From Parietaria judaica (Eukaryota > Streptophyta > Magnoliopsida > Rosales > Urticaceae), in contig OX940870.1 in NCBI GenBank assembly GCA_954871525.1, forward strand, positions 5,363,501 through 5,427,500: 64,000 bases of DNA, written 5' to 3'. Below, in pieces: positions 45,757-59,721 of this stretch (position 1 is its first letter; each line of letters begins with the position of its first letter). The translations under genes and the position numbers were made by a program. The notes below the pieces were generated by a model, which saw only the letters and a list, made by a program, of their open reading frames with translations, ran no database searches and was not told where the DNA came from.

Positions 45757-46448
45757 GGTGACGTTTGGTTATGGTCTCCGAGACCAATTTTTGGTTTTGG
45801 TTTCAAACAATGTCATATTGGTTTCACATAGTATGTTTGGTTACCAGTTGTCTCTGCTTTCTCAGACTGGTCTCGAAGACCACTGGAATTTTAATGAAAG
45901 AAAATTGGTCTTCAACTCAATCGTACAAAATAAAATCATAATAATATATTATCATTCTATAATAGTGTTATATTATTTATAACAAGATATTTACTATGAA
46001 ATTAACTCATATAATAAATTATTAAAATTATTTTTAAATATAATTATATTTTTAATTATATTACTATTAACAAATACACTTAAATTATGTAAACTACTGA
46101 CTTAATTACAACAATATAAACTCTTGAAATGAAATATTTACTATATTACATTATTTAAACATGTAATTAGAGTCCGAAATAAGAATAATTTTTGTATTAT
46201 GGCAAAAAAAAAGACATAATATTAATATATTACTTTCAAATAAAACATACTTTTTTTTTAGTATCATAAATTATGTTTTATTGTTTTTTTCATTTAAATT
46301 CAATCATAGATTAACAAAAGACTAACCAGACAGTGTTTCAAAAATCAAACTCCCAAACTGGTTTGGTATACTAAACTCTCATACTGATTTCTCAAACCAA
46401 ATTACAAAATTAGTTTCTCAAATCGATATCGATTAACCAAACGCCACC
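45757..46448. mobile_element. inverted-repeat element, copy 2 of a two-copy family (692 bp)
   Basis: Left end GGTGACGTTTGGTTATGGTC; right end GATTAACCAAACGCCACC, so the terminal repeat is about GGTGGCGTTTGGTTA. It is homologous throughout to 37103-37790. Non-coding; no clear target duplication. Confidence 0.65.
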
Positions 46449-49004
46449 TGAAATTTCAAATATTTTCTTTTTGAATTATATATACATGGATTTTGTTAAA
46501 TTATATATATTTATAATTTTGACACGTTACCTTTTATTTAAGCTATGATACAAAAAGATCCCTTATCACATGCACATGCACATGGATCCCCAAAAAGGCA
46601 GCCCTCTGGCCTAGCAAATGAACCTTACCAACAAAACAAAATACATAATATATGCAAACTATACATAATATATCTCAAGATCTAAATAGGTACCTATAAT
46701 TATCTCTAACATCCCTTTCTTCTCTTCTGGATTGACCATATAATCTCTTCTCTGCAAACTGAGTGGTAGCTTGGTAGTCACACTCATTCATCAGGATTTT
46801 CTTCAAGGTGGGCCCCACTATTTCCTCTTCACCAATGTGATTATTGATTAAGCTTATTAGATCCACATTCACATTATTTTATTATATATTAAATGGGAAA
46901 ACATAGGTCTTGAGATCTGATAATGTATAGTCTCCACCAAGGTTTTATATACCGCTTGCCGATGTCGTTTTGCACTTTTCATTTTACAGATATATCGTTT
47001 GTCGATGTGTATTTTATCGGTAAGTCGATGGATATATTGTTTCGCATATCTTCGAAAAAAGATTTTCGATGGACATGTCGATGGATTTTCGAGAAATTTA
47101 ATACCTTAGTCTACACTGACACTTTCTCTGTCGAGCATCACCAACTCTTTTTTATTTATTTATTTGTTTGCAAAATAGATGAATTAATATTATGCAGGCT
47201 TTATTTTTATTAAACGTCATGCATTTGTTTATTTAATAAACATCGCTGATAAATAGGATAATGAGCCGACATGAATTCTTTATTATTTTATATATTTTTT
47301 TATGTTAGCTATTTGAATGCAAATTGATGGTCTCAGATAATGTAATAAAAGAAAATTGGTATTTTATTAGGTATACCAATGTATACAGTTGAACACCACG
47401 AAGGATTCTATCTTTCATATCTTTAAATAAAGTTTATCACCCTAGTTTTCATTACTTATATGCTTAAACAAATTTTGGCAGATACAAGGAAACTTTAAAT
47501 CCGCCAAAAGAATTTTCGAGAAAGCGCCAGTAAAGCAATAATAATGAATTATTGATTTTAAATTACTAATTGATTAATCACATATTATACTCTAGCGGAT
47601 TCCATGTCTAATGGCATTTTTAGCCGGTTAATTGTATTGAATTGTCTTTCAAATTAATATATATATATATATATATATGTTTAGCGTGACGTCGGATCGG
47701 ATTTGTGGTCGGTAATACCATAAGTGTTCAGGTGAAGTTCTTGCATTTTCTTTCCCTTTTCGAAGATGACATAATAAAAAGGTACATTCCCTAATTTATC
47801 CTATATCATTTTATATTTAGCTCACGCTGTTACAAGTGTTTTATACTTGCTAGATACGGTGAATTAGTAATAAACTATTCAATGTGGGACTTAGGAATTA
47901 ATCTAAGTTTTTTTGAGGCAAAAGTTTGTGTATTTTTGAACTCTGAACTAACTCTAATAAATATTATTATTTTCAAAATTATTGAAGAATTCAGTCGTTA
48001 AAAATGATCTTCTATTTAACTATTTTTCTATTAATTTTTACTCACAGTGATTTATTCACAAAAATTGTCAAAGACTTCACGGGGGTCTTGATCCCCACTC
48101 GTCGCATGTTGGTGAACTGCTTGTGATGCTCCGGCGGTGAGAGCTTGCCAACACGTGCCAGCTGAGGGACAGATCGGGAACGGCCTTTTCAAGGGCATTT
48201 CCCGACCGTCGGAGCACGGGTAGGCTAGAGTACTCCTATTAAACCTATGATCGACTGATTCAATCAATGCCTACGAGATACGAAATCATAATTTTCAAAA
48301 ATTAAAACCACCCAAATTGTGAATTCACGAAGCAATCTGAAAATGATACTGATATCAGCCATATTAGGAATTATAATACACAATAAAATAAGTAAAATAA
48401 TTCCCATATCAGAACAATAAAACATATAATTAGACGATAAAAATTAAAAACGCAGGAAAGTAAAGACAAAAAAAGCATCAATCCCAAAGATATTACAGTT
48501 AAATAATTTGAGCAGAACCTGTACTTGTTCACTACTACCATACCATTGGTTTCATTATTTTCTTCAACGTTCATGTCGAATCACTCGATAAATCTTAATT
48601 TGTCCATATGCAAAATTTATTATTACCAAACAAAATCTCCCTATTTAATATTATAAAGATTATAATATTTGCAATCAAATCTTCGATTTTAAATTCGAGT
48701 CACTTTCGTGAATTGTTTTTATGAGGGATAATGTTTATGTTTTTTAATGCATATTTGCAGAATAAGTACTCGATTATAATAATTGTGTTTACATATTCTT
48801 TTTTAGTGAAAATAGTACCCAAACTTCACGAAACAATTTGAGGTCCAATTACGTTGGCGTCTCCTCAAAGTGTATAACACGAGGAAAGATTTGGACGTCT
48901 TTGGCTAATTCTAAAAAGATCAATTATTTAATATTTTTATTAAATTTAAGACTTATGTGTGTCTCTAAATTACCAAATGTTAACTCGATGTGAATAAAAT
49001 TAAC
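46449..49004. other. intergenic, with one GC-rich patch
   Basis: Mostly AT-rich, with a (TA)n run at about 47660-47680. About 48070-48240 is clearly GC-richer and opens a 71-codon minus-strand frame (48052-48267) with no recognisable domain. A 65-codon minus-strand frame at 46675-46872 is likewise unassigned. I list neither as a gene. Confidence 0.4.
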
Positions 49005-49012
49005 TTTAAACT

Positions 49013-49544
49013 CAGCGACGGAGGGAGGAGGGACCCACCATGGGCCCCTACCCTCCCTCATCTTGTGTTTATTATTATTTTTTCGTTATTCTTCGTTTCG
49101 CCTCGTCGTCTCGTAGCGCAGTTGTGATTTTTGGTTTCTCCATCACGGACTCTCCGTTATTTGTCTCGACGATCGATTTTTATATTGTTCTCTCGCTCAT
49201 TGTCTCGGAACGCGACCATCGTGGTTCCATATATATATATATATATATACATATATCTGACCCTCGAAACGGTCAAATCATCGAATTTTTGTTATAATTG
49301 ACTGGACCGAGCTTTCGTTAAATATGTCGGATTACTATTTTGCGCGTAATGTTGATAGTCTGCATGTATAAGTTTTTATTCATTTTCATTATGAAATTTT
49401 CATCTCTTGTTGGTCGTCGTTGTTTAGAGATAGTTTATTATTATTATTTTATTATAAGAAAATGGAATTTTCTCATATGTTATTATTGTGATTTTGATTA
49501 TTCGTCGGTGCCTGTTCTATGTCGAAAGGCTGGCTCCGTCACTG
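49013..49544. mobile_element. hAT-like element, 532 bp
   Basis: The left end is CAGCGACGGAGGG and the right end, complemented, is CAGTGACGGAGCC. CAGNGACGGAG-type ends are common in plant hAT elements. The flanks TTTAAACT (49005-49012) and CTTATACT (49545-49552) match at 6 of 8. No transposase is present. Confidence 0.55.
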
Positions 49545-49749
49545 CTTATACTATGGTTATGGTTTCTGGGTAATATTGTTATTAAAAAAAATTGAGAATA
49601 TAACAAGACACTTGATATAAAATCGAGTATTTATGGTGCAAATATCCGTTTTTATCTTAAATAAAGAAAAACAAATCAATCAGTTAAACAGGCGTTGAAA
49701 TTTTATTACAGAAGTAATTTGTGAAAAAAAGAATAAACATGGAAATTGA

Positions 49750-50723
49750 AAACTAAAGGAAAAGACCGAGACACTCTTTCTTTCTCTCTCCTTCTTCTTC
49801 TTCTTCTTCTTCACAGAGCCTCTGTTCTGCTTCTCTCACCACCATTGTTGCACTGAACAAGCTCCGCATATGCTTGGTTGGTGTTCTCACTTCTCAGCTT
49901 TCGCACCTTCAATTCAAGGTTCTCGCTTCTCAGACAAGCTCGTCGATTTGGCTATTCCTGGTACTTTTTCTTTGCCAGCTTTTAGAGAAGATGACGTTCT
50001 GCTGCCCTAGATTTCTGCAATGGTGCTCTGATCTGATCATCCGTACCGGTCCTCGGTTTAATTCAATTTACGGAGATGCATTTTTTTATTTATTTGTTAG
50101 GCTCAAATCAGCATGAATACGATGTTTGTCTTTGGCTTGTTGATTTTGTTGATGAGTACATGCGGTTGAAGATCTATCTGAGCTTGGAGCTTGAGCATTG
50201 AGGTTTCTTTCTTCGTTTGGGTGCAGAATTTGGGGCCTGATTTGGATTTTTTTTACAGTGTGTTTCGCACTCATACCCACATTTTGGAGTAGCTGTGGTG
50301 GATGATTGGATTCGAATTGACAGTGATGATTCTACGAAGAAATTGTCGCGTTTCGAGGTAGCAAAGAATTAGGGGAGTTCTTCGGCATTTGCAGGTACTT
50401 TATCTTCTTTGCAAAGATTAGAACACTCATACATGGGGTGTAAATGAATAATTATCTGATAAACGGGCTCTTTTTTTCTTCATTTTTTGTTGTTTGAATT
50501 TCAAGAACCGGAGAAATTCAAAGTGTCAAACGGGGCAAATGTCACAGTTCACCTCCCCGAAACGACGAGAGCCGGTATCATCTTCTGCTTCTTCGCCCGG
50601 GTTAGTGATTCTTTTATTGCCAGATCTAATTTTTTTCAAGTTTTTATAGGAAAAGAAATGGAAGATACATTGATATATTTTTTTGTGTTGTAAATATACA
50701 GAGACTTGTATGGAGCTTCATCG
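49750..50723 (+). promoter_or_regulatory. probable promoter and 5' leader of the CSI3-like gene
   Basis: A pyrimidine-rich (TTC)n leader-like stretch lies at 49775-49815. A probable acceptor (TATACAG, ending 50701) precedes the start codon by 22 bases, so at least one leader intron is likely. The ATG at 50710 is out of frame and opens a 12-residue frame ending at 50748, overlapping the main start. An unannotated N-terminal exon is possible, because CSI3 relatives have about 30 residues before this point. Confidence 0.5.
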
Positions 50724-53700
50724 ATGGACGATGCAGAATCAACAATGACAACAGTTGCTCAATTTGTCGAGCAACTGCATGCGAGTATATCTTCACCGCA
50801 TGAAAAGGAACTTGTAACGGCACGAGTGCTGGCAATTGCTAAGGAAAGAAAGGATGCAAGGGCACTCATTGGCTCTCATTCCCAGGCAATGCCGTTGTTC
50901 ATAAGCATTCTCAGAAGTGGGACCGCTGATGCTAAAGTCAACGTTGCAGCAACCCTCAGTGTTTTGTGCAAAGACGAAGACTTGCGTCTTAAGGTACTTC
51001 TAGGCGGGTGTATTCCGCCTTTACTATCAATCTTGAAGTCTGGATCAATTGCTGCTCGGAAAGCTGCAGCCGAGGCTATCTATGAAGTTTCTTCAGGTGG
51101 GCTTTCTGATGATCACGTTGGAATGAAGATCTTTGTCACAGAAGGAGTGGTCCCCACTTTATGGGACCAGCTGAATCCTAATAATAAGCAGGATAAAGTG
51201 GTCGAAGGGTTTGTCACCGGGGCTCTGAGAAATCTCTGTGGCGACAAGGACGGTTATTGGAGGGCGACGCTTGAGGCTGGAGGAGTGGATATAATCGTTG
51301 GTATACTCTCTTCCGATAATGCCACTGCTCAGTCTAATGCAGCTTCTCTCTTGGCTCGTCTCATGCTGGCTTTCAGCGATAGCATTCCCAAAGTTACAGG
51401 TTCTGGAGCGGTCAAAGTTTTGCTTCGGCTTGTTTCTCGGGAAAATGATACTTCTGTGCGTGCAAGTGCTGCAGATGCTTTGGAAGCTCTCTCTTCAAAG
51501 TCAACCGAAGCAAAGAAGGCTGTTGTGGATGCAAATGGTATTGTAGAAATGCGTTTACATATATCGGGCAGATTTGTTGCTTTATTTCTTTCTTTATACG
51601 CGTTTACATATAACCACTGTCCGCACATGTTTCTACAGGTATACCAATTCTTATTGGCGCGATAGTTGCTCCATCAAAGGAATGTATGCAAGGGGGATTT
51701 GGTCAGGCTTTGCAGGAGCATGCTACTCGAGCTTTAGCTAATATTTGTGGTGGAATGTCAGCTTTGGTTTTATATCTTGGCGAGCTTTCACGATCGCCTC
51801 TACTTACTGCTCCGGTATCGGATATTATCGGGGCTCTTGCTTACACCCTGATGGTTTTTGAGCTGAAACCCGGTGGCAATGAAGAGTCCTTTGATGCAAG
51901 AGAGGTGGAGGATATTCTAGTAATTCTACTCAAGCCTCGTGATAGTAAACTAGTTCAAGACCGTGTGCTCGAGGCAATGGCTAGCTTATATGGAAACATC
52001 TATCTTTCTAAAGGGCTCAATCACGCAGAGGCGAAAAAGGTTCTTATTGGGTTGATAACAATGGCTACCACTGATGTGCAAGAGTACTTGATTCCGTATT
52101 TGACGAGTTTGTGCTGCGATGATGTGGGAATTTGGGAAGCCATTGGAAAGAGGGAAGGGATTCAGTTGCTTATATCGCTTTTGGGCTTATCGAGCGAGCA
52201 ACACCAAGAGTATGCTGTACAGTTGCTGGCGATATTGACCGACCAGGTCGATGATAGCAAGTGGGCCATCACCGCTGCGGGTGGCATTCCTCCATTAGTG
52301 CAGCTTCTGGAGACGGGCTCTCAGAAGGCAAAGGAAGACGGTGCACATGTGTTATGGAATCTCTGTTGTCACAGTGAGGATATACGTGCTTGTGTCGAAA
52401 GTGCAGGGGCTATTCCAGCATTTTTGTGGCTCTTAAAGAGCGGCGGATCCAGAGGACAAGAAGCCTCAGCAATGGCGCTTACGAAGCTCGTCAAAACAGC
52501 AGATTCCGCTACGATAAACCAGTTACTAGCTTTGCTCCTCGGTGACTCTCCAAGCTCAAAGGCGCACGTGATCAAAGTTTTAGGGCATGTGCTCATAATG
52601 GCGTCAAAGAAGGATCTCGTGCAAAAGGGGTCTGCCCCGAATAGAGGACTGAGATCTCTCGTCGAAGTTCTTAACTCGTCAAACGAAGAAACTCAAGAAT
52701 ATGCAGCCTCTGTTCTTGCAGATTTATTCAGCACGAGGCAAGATATTTGTGACAGTCTAGCAACAGATGAGATTGTTCATCCTTGCATGAAGCTTCTGAC
52801 CAGCAATACCCAAGTGGTTGCAACGCAATCTGCTCGGGCTTTAGGTGCTCTGTCACGTCCAACGAAGACTAAAACGACAAACAAGATGTCGTATCTTGCA
52901 GAAGGTGACGTCAAGCCTCTTATCAGGCTGGCTAAAACTTCTTCCATTGACGCTGCTGAAATGGCCGTGGCTGCATTGGCCAATCTTCTGTCGGACCCAC
53001 AGATTGCAGTAGAGGCTTTGAGTGAAGACATCGTTTCTGCATTGACACGAGTGCTAGGAGATGGCACTTTAGATGGTAAGAAGAATGCTTCACGTGCCCT
53101 TCATCAACTACTAATGCATTTCCCATTGGGAGACGTGATATCAGGGCATGCTCAGTGTCGTTTCTCTGTGCTGGCGATTGTTGACTCGTTGAATTTAATG
53201 GACATGGATGGGACTGACGCCACAGATGCTTTGGAAGTTGTGTCGCTTTTGGCTAGGACTAAACAAGGTGTGAATTTCACATACAATGCATATTCTGTTC
53301 TACTTGAAGTTCCTGTGAGCTTAGAGCCATTGGTGCGTTGTTTGGCGGACGGGCCTCCTTCGTTGCAAGATAAGGCAATTGAGATTCTTTCAAGGCTTTG
53401 TTGTGACCAACTGGTTTTGCTCAGTGATCTTTTGGTTGCTAAATCCAGATCTCTTAGTTCTTTAGCTAATAGAATCATGAACTCAACTAGTTTGGAAGTG
53501 AGAGTTGGGGCATCTGCTCTTCTCATATGCGCTGCAAAAGAACACAAACAACAATTCATGGAAGCCCTTGATGTTTCGGGATACTTGAAACCACTCGTGT
53601 GTGCTTTAGTGGAGATGATGAAGAAAAGTTCCAGCCACTCTTTAGAGATTGAAGTCAGTACTCCTAAAGGGTTTATGGAAAGAACAACGTTCCAAGAAGG

Positions 53701-56700
53701 AGATGATTTTGACGTTCCCGACCCAGCTGCTGTATTGGGGAGTACGGTCTCGTCGTGGTTGTTGTCTCTGATAGCTTCATTTCATACAAATAACAGAGTT
53801 GCTATTATGGAAGCCGGTGGTCTTGAAGCTCTTTCTGACAAGCTTGCACGTTACTCTTCTAATTCACAGGTACGAATCTGTGACAAATTTTTAATTAAAA
53901 AGCTATGTGTTGATAGATATAGAAAACTCCAAGGTAGAAGGTCAATGTCAGAGTCTTTTTGGTAAACATACGGGTTAAATAGATTAGTAGAAACGTAGAA
54001 TATATATATTAAATATAGAATCAGCTGTTTACACAGAGGCAGTGTGCAATGAATAAATTTAAAAGGAAAAAAAAATATTACTCTGGTATACGAACACGGA
54101 TAATAGCCTACTAATTGCTATTAAAGAATAATAAGCTATTCAGTTAAATATTACATTTTCTGCTTGACACGGTTAACATCACTACAACTTTTCCTGCCAG
54201 AAGGAAAAGAAAATGTGAATTAAGAGTGATGGCTTTTAGCTGATCTTTGTAATCATCTTGTGTTTACAGGCAGAATACGAGGACACAGAAGGCATATGGA
54301 TAAATGCCTTATTTCTTGCTATTCTGTTCCAAGATGAAAACGTCGTTGCTTCTTCTGCGACTATGCGCATAATACCTTCACTTGCTTTGCTCCTGAGATC
54401 TGAGGAACTAATTGACCGATTCTTCGCTGCTCAGTCAATGGCCAGTCTTGTTTGCAACGGAACTAAGGGAATCAATCTCGCCATCGCAAATTCTGGTGCT
54501 GTTTCCGGGTTGATAACCCTAATCGGCTATATAGAGTCAGACATGCCAAATCTCGTTGCCCTATCAGAAGAGTTCTTTCTGGTGAGAAATCCTGAGCAAG
54601 TAGTTTTGGACCACCTTTTTGACATCGAAAACGTGAGATTTGGATCCACTGCACGCAAGTCTATACCTCTTTTGGTGGACCTCTTGAGACCAATGCCAGA
54701 TAGACCCGCGGCCCCACCAACAGCTCTCCACCTTTTGACTCGTATTGCAGACGGAAGCGACGCAAACAAATTACTCATGGCGGAAGCTGGAGTCTTGGAT
54801 TCTCTGACAAAGTATCTGTCTTTGAGCCCTCAAGACTCAACAGAGGTCAGCATATCTGAATTATTTAGAATATTATTCACCAATCCCGATATAGTCAAAT
54901 ACGAAGCGTCAGCCAGCTCTTTAAATCAACTCATCGCTGTTCTTCGCCTGGGCTCAAGATGTGCCAGATTCAGCGCTGCAAAAGCGCTTCACGGGCTTTT
55001 TGATTCCGAGACTATAAAAAATTCCGAATTAGCCAAACCGGCCGTTCAACCTTTGATTGACATGCTCAACGCCGCTTCCGAGGGTGAACAAGAGGCCGCT
55101 CTTCTCGCTTTGATCAAGTTGACTTCTGGAAATTTGTCAAAACCGGCTTTCTTGACCGACGTGGAAGGAATCCCGCTCGAAAGTCTGTACAAAATATTGT
55201 CTACTGCTTCATCCTTAGAGTTAAAGAAAGATGCTGCACAATTCTCTTTTGTTCTGTTCAGTAATGACAAAGTTAGGACGAACCCAATCGTCTCTGAGTT
55301 TGTTGAGCCTTTTATATCGTTGATGCACTCCGACTCTGTTCCAGCTGTTGAGGCTGGAGTTTGTGCTCTAGAGAAATTACTGGATGACGAACAAATGGTA
55401 GAGCTTGCATCAGCTTACGACATTGTGGAACTTCTTGTTAGTCTAATCTTCGGCGAAAATTATCAGCTAATTGAAGCGAGTATTTGTTCTCTTATCAAAT
55501 TGGGTAAAGATCGAACTCCGTGCAAATTGGATATGGTCAACGCTGGTATTATCGATAAGTGTCTCGACTTATTACCCGTCGTGCCCAATTCATTATGCTC
55601 GTCAATTGCTGAACTATTTCGCATATTGACAAATAGTAGCGCCATTGCAAGAAGTTCAGCAGCTGCCGATATTGTGGAACCGCTTTTTCTGGTTTTACTT
55701 CGTTCGGATTTCAGTTTGTGGGGTCAACATAGCGCATTACAGGCGCTCGTGAATATATTGGAGAAGCCACAGAGTCTAGCGACGTTGAAACTCACTCCTA
55801 GCCAAGTGATTGAGCCACTTATCTCGTTTCTGGAATCTCCATCACAAGCGATCCAACAGCTTGGCACTGAATTGCTTTCTCATCTTCTTGCTCAAGAACA
55901 TTTTCAGCAAGATATTACGACGAAAAACGCTGTCGTTCCTCTTGTCCAGCTGGCAGGAATCGGGATACTGAGTTTACAGCAAACGGCGATCAAGGCGTTG
56001 GAGAAAATCTCCCAAAGTTGGCCAAAGGCTGTTGCTGATGCTGGAGGTATTGTATTAATAGTCATTTATTTATTTACTTCAGCTCATTAGCTTATGTGAG
56101 TTGAGTATTTCATTTTTTCAATTAAGAAATTTCAAGGAACAGTATATTTCTAGATATAATGTAGATAAATTTATTCTAGGACATATATATTTTCGATTTT
56201 ATATTTTCTCTTAGTCATCATTTGTAGTTTTGTCCCTATTTGACTCATGACACGCCAAAGACAAAAATACAGAGTTTAGCCATTTTAAATATATATAAAA
56301 AAAAATACACAAAAAATATGAATCAAGTCTTCAAGAAAATTTGCCCTTTATTTTTATTTAAAAGATTATGCGAATTTGTAACTTCAATTACTCCAATGTC
56401 ATCAGGTATTTTTGAGCTTGCAAAGGTGATTATTCAGGATGACCCTCAGCCACCTCACACGCTATGGGAATCAGCTGCCTTGGTTCTCTCCAACGTTTTA
56501 CGCTTCAATTCCGAATACTATTTCAAAGTTCCGGTGGTAGTTCTTGTGAAGATGCTTCATTCAACACTCGAAAGCACTATCACTGTCGCTCTTAACGCCT
56601 TAATCGTTCACGAAAGGAGTGACGCCGTAAGTGCCATTCAGATGACCGAAGCCGGAGCCATAGATGCTCTTTTGGATCTTCTAAGATCTCATCAGTGCGA

Positions 56701-58824
56701 AGAACCATCAGGAAGATTACTAGAAGGATTATTCAACAACGTGAGAATCCGAGAGATGAAGGTTTCCAAATACGCAATTGCACCTTTGTCCCAGTATCTA
56801 TTAGATCCACAAACAAGATCACAATCAGGGAAGCTTCTTGCAGCTTTAGCCCTTGGAGACATTTCTCAGAACGAAGTTCTTGCGAGAGCGAGTGACTCGG
56901 TTTCGGCGTGTCGTGCGTTAATAAGTTTGCTTGAAGATCAGCCGACAGAGGATATGAAAATGGTGGCCATTTGCGCTTTGCAAAATTTTGTGATGAGAAG
57001 CAGAACGAATCGGAGAGCTGTGGCTGAAGCGGGTGGGATTTTGATCATTCAGGAGCTATTACTGTCTCCAAATCCGGAAGTTTCTGCGCAAGCGGCTCTG
57101 CTTATCAAATTTTTATTCTCGAATCACACACTTCAGGAGTACGTATCAAACGAGCTGATTAGATCTTTGACAGGTAATTACTACACTCAGGACACACCTT
57201 TGTGGTATATGCTGTTTTGTTTGTGCTTACAAAACTATATTATTAAGTTAAAACCTGTCATGAGAATAAAATCAGAACTAATCCCATATTTCTAATCTAA
57301 TTGATAAATTAAATAACAGAAAAAACTGCATTGTGCAAAAATCCTTATTGTACATTTATGAAAACATTATTATGAGAAACACATCAATCTCCCACTTCCT
57401 ATAAAAAATAGTGACCCTTGTCAAATATTTAAGAGATGAGTCGTATTTGATTACAATGCAGCTGCTCTTGAGAGAGAATTGTGGTCGTCTGCAACTATCA
57501 ACGAAGAGGTCTTGAGAACGTTGAACGTGATATTCGCCAATTTTCCGAAACTCCACATCTCTGAAGCAGCCACTCTTTGCATTCCCAATTTGATCGGAGT
57601 TCTGAAATCGGGCGGAGAGTCGGCTCAGGAATCGGTGTTGGACACTCTGTGCTTGCTGAGACAGTCTTGGGCAACCATGCCTATAGATATAGCCACATCT
57701 CAGTCCATAATCGCAGCCGAAGCCATTCCCATCCTGCAAATGCTGATGAAGACTTGCCCGCCGAGCTTTCACGAGCGAGCGGACAGCCTTTTGCACTGCT
57801 TGCCTGGGTGCTTGACCGTTACAATACGGCGTGGCAGCAATCTGAAGCAGGCCATGGGAAGCACTAATGCCTTTTGTCGGTTGACAATAGGCAACGGACC
57901 CGCCCGGCAAACCAAGGTAAAGCTATAGGTTATATGTTATGGTCCTACATTATAGATCTCGTCACAGGTCTAGAACCGATGTGAATCTAAGTTAAATTAC
58001 TAAACTAATTTACTTAATAAACTTAAGTTTCATTTTCTCATTATCGAGGCTCTTAGTGTGCTGAGCCAGACCTCAAGTAAAAACATAATTTAAGTACCAG
58101 GATAAGTAGTGAATTCATAATTCTCGAATAAAAAATAATAATAGGATAAGAAAAACTTAAAATAAAATATATCTAAAATATGACTAATGCAACAGACATA
58201 ATATTTCTAGTAATAACAACGATAATATATTTATATTTCTACAACTTGCTTCTCGTTGATAATCATAAAAAGAAAAATATGTTAAGGAAACTGTTATAAG
58301 TCATTTATATAAAAAGCAAAGGGAATTTGTGCTTACATAAACTTGATTATACTTTACAGTATGCGAAGTTCCGAGTCGGGATTATCTATCTTCCTGATTT
58401 GAGCTTAAAGTGCTGGCATATATGATGATTTTTTTTTAAATTCGTGATTAGGTAGTGAGCCACAGTATTTCACCGGAATGGGAAGAAGGGTTTACGTGGG
58501 CGTTTGATGTGCCTCCGAAGGGGCAAAAACTCCACATCGTCTGCAAAAGCAAGAACACTTTTGGAAAGGTACATTATATGTTGGTATTTTTTTTTATATA
58601 TTTTGCGACATACAAACTGAAAATTTATAATCTGACGATCGGATTTGTGGCCCCTTTTTCAGAATACTCTGGGAAAAGTGACGATCCAAATCGATAAAGT
58701 CGTTACTGAAGGTGTGTACAGCGGATTATTTAGCCTCAATCACGACGCCAACAAAGACGGATCTTCACGAACGCTGGAGATCGAGATCATCTGGTCCAAC
58801 AGAATATCAGACGACGGTACCTGA
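50724..58824 (+). CDS. CSI3: CELLULOSE SYNTHASE INTERACTIVE protein, CSI3-like (ARM repeats plus C2)
   Basis: Family role: CSI proteins link cellulose synthase complexes to cortical microtubules and aid their traffic to the plasma membrane. Exons are 50724-51537, 51639-53869, 54270-56046, 56406-57173, 57462-57916, 58452-58568 and 58663-58824. All are GT-AG and in phase, giving about 2107 residues against roughly 2100-2150 in the family. Armadillo-type repeats fill residues about 10-1970 (for example [37 protein letters not shown]). A C-terminal C2 domain spans about 1977-2100 ([44 protein letters not shown]). Phrases such as [17 protein letters not shown] and [19 protein letters not shown] are closer to CSI3 than CSI1 as I remember them. 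Stops read into introns (near 53965, 56090 and 57295) are not lesions. The N-terminus is about 30 residues shorter than relatives. Confidence 0.95.
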
Positions 58825-59721
58825 AGCGACTAATTCCTTGATCGGAACTCGTTTAAGTTTGTGGACAAGACACCCACAGCAAGCTGGTTACGCGGGAAAA
58901 AGCAATCACTATCTGTTCGGGGAGAATTCGGTATGCGCTGTACTCAAATCTCGTGTTGAGGCCCAGTTTTGTAGTCCGGGATTTTAAGCTGCTCGAAAAT
59001 CGAGCATTTTAAGTGTAAATTATATTCGTCGGCTTGCAGTGAGATAAATTAAAGACCAGTGGAAAGGCATATATACCACTCCATAGGGAAATTAAAAGGA
59101 AGTTTTGTACAGGTAAAAGTCTCTGTAGGTATTAAGTGACATTTCAAATGAAATTGAGCTTTTTGCATGAATCTCAACGCAGTAAATAGGCCTGTAAATT
59201 TTGTATTAGTTATTCCCTATCGAAAAGCATCTTTCTTTTTTATTATTATTTTTTTTTATTGATTTTTAAATGTTATTTATTTATTTTAAGTTTGCTCTTA
59301 TTATAATAGCCCCATCAATTCTCAATTCTAAAATATGAACTTATAAAATTGAAATGCAATCATATTAGACAGCAAAATCTTCTGATATGAGGAAAATACG
59401 TATAGATCTACGCCTCTTGACAGGAAACAAGGTTACGTCATTGGCAATAACAAGAGTGCAAATCCCAGATTAAAAAAAGATAAAAAAAAGAAGCTAATAT
59501 TGGCATAAGTATTCGATATTATGATTTTGTAGTGGTATTAATCCCCGAAAAAAATTAGGTGCCTAAATTTTCAATGCTTACTAATTCATTTCTCTTTAAA
59601 ATTTATCAATTTTTAATTAATTTAATAAAAGTTTAGATATGCTCGTGGACTCGTGTCAGTCATGATTTTTTTTCTTAAGATTTATGTCTTCGTAAAAATC
59701 GATATGCTGCTATTTAAAAAA
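58825..59721. other. intergenic, 3' of CSI3
   Basis: The first few hundred bases are probably 3' UTR; an open frame at 58712-58987 is an out-of-frame shadow of the last exon and UTR. The rest is AT-rich, with no gene seen. Confidence 0.5.

Noticed and set aside
46675..46872. 65-codon minus-strand frame with reasonable residue mix
   Set aside because: Too short, no recognised motif, and no splice partner could be found.
53870..54269. Apparent truncation of the CSI3 frame by a stop near 53965
   Set aside because: Donor at 53870 and acceptor at 54269 join the frame exactly at a conserved ARM-repeat position, so it is an intron.
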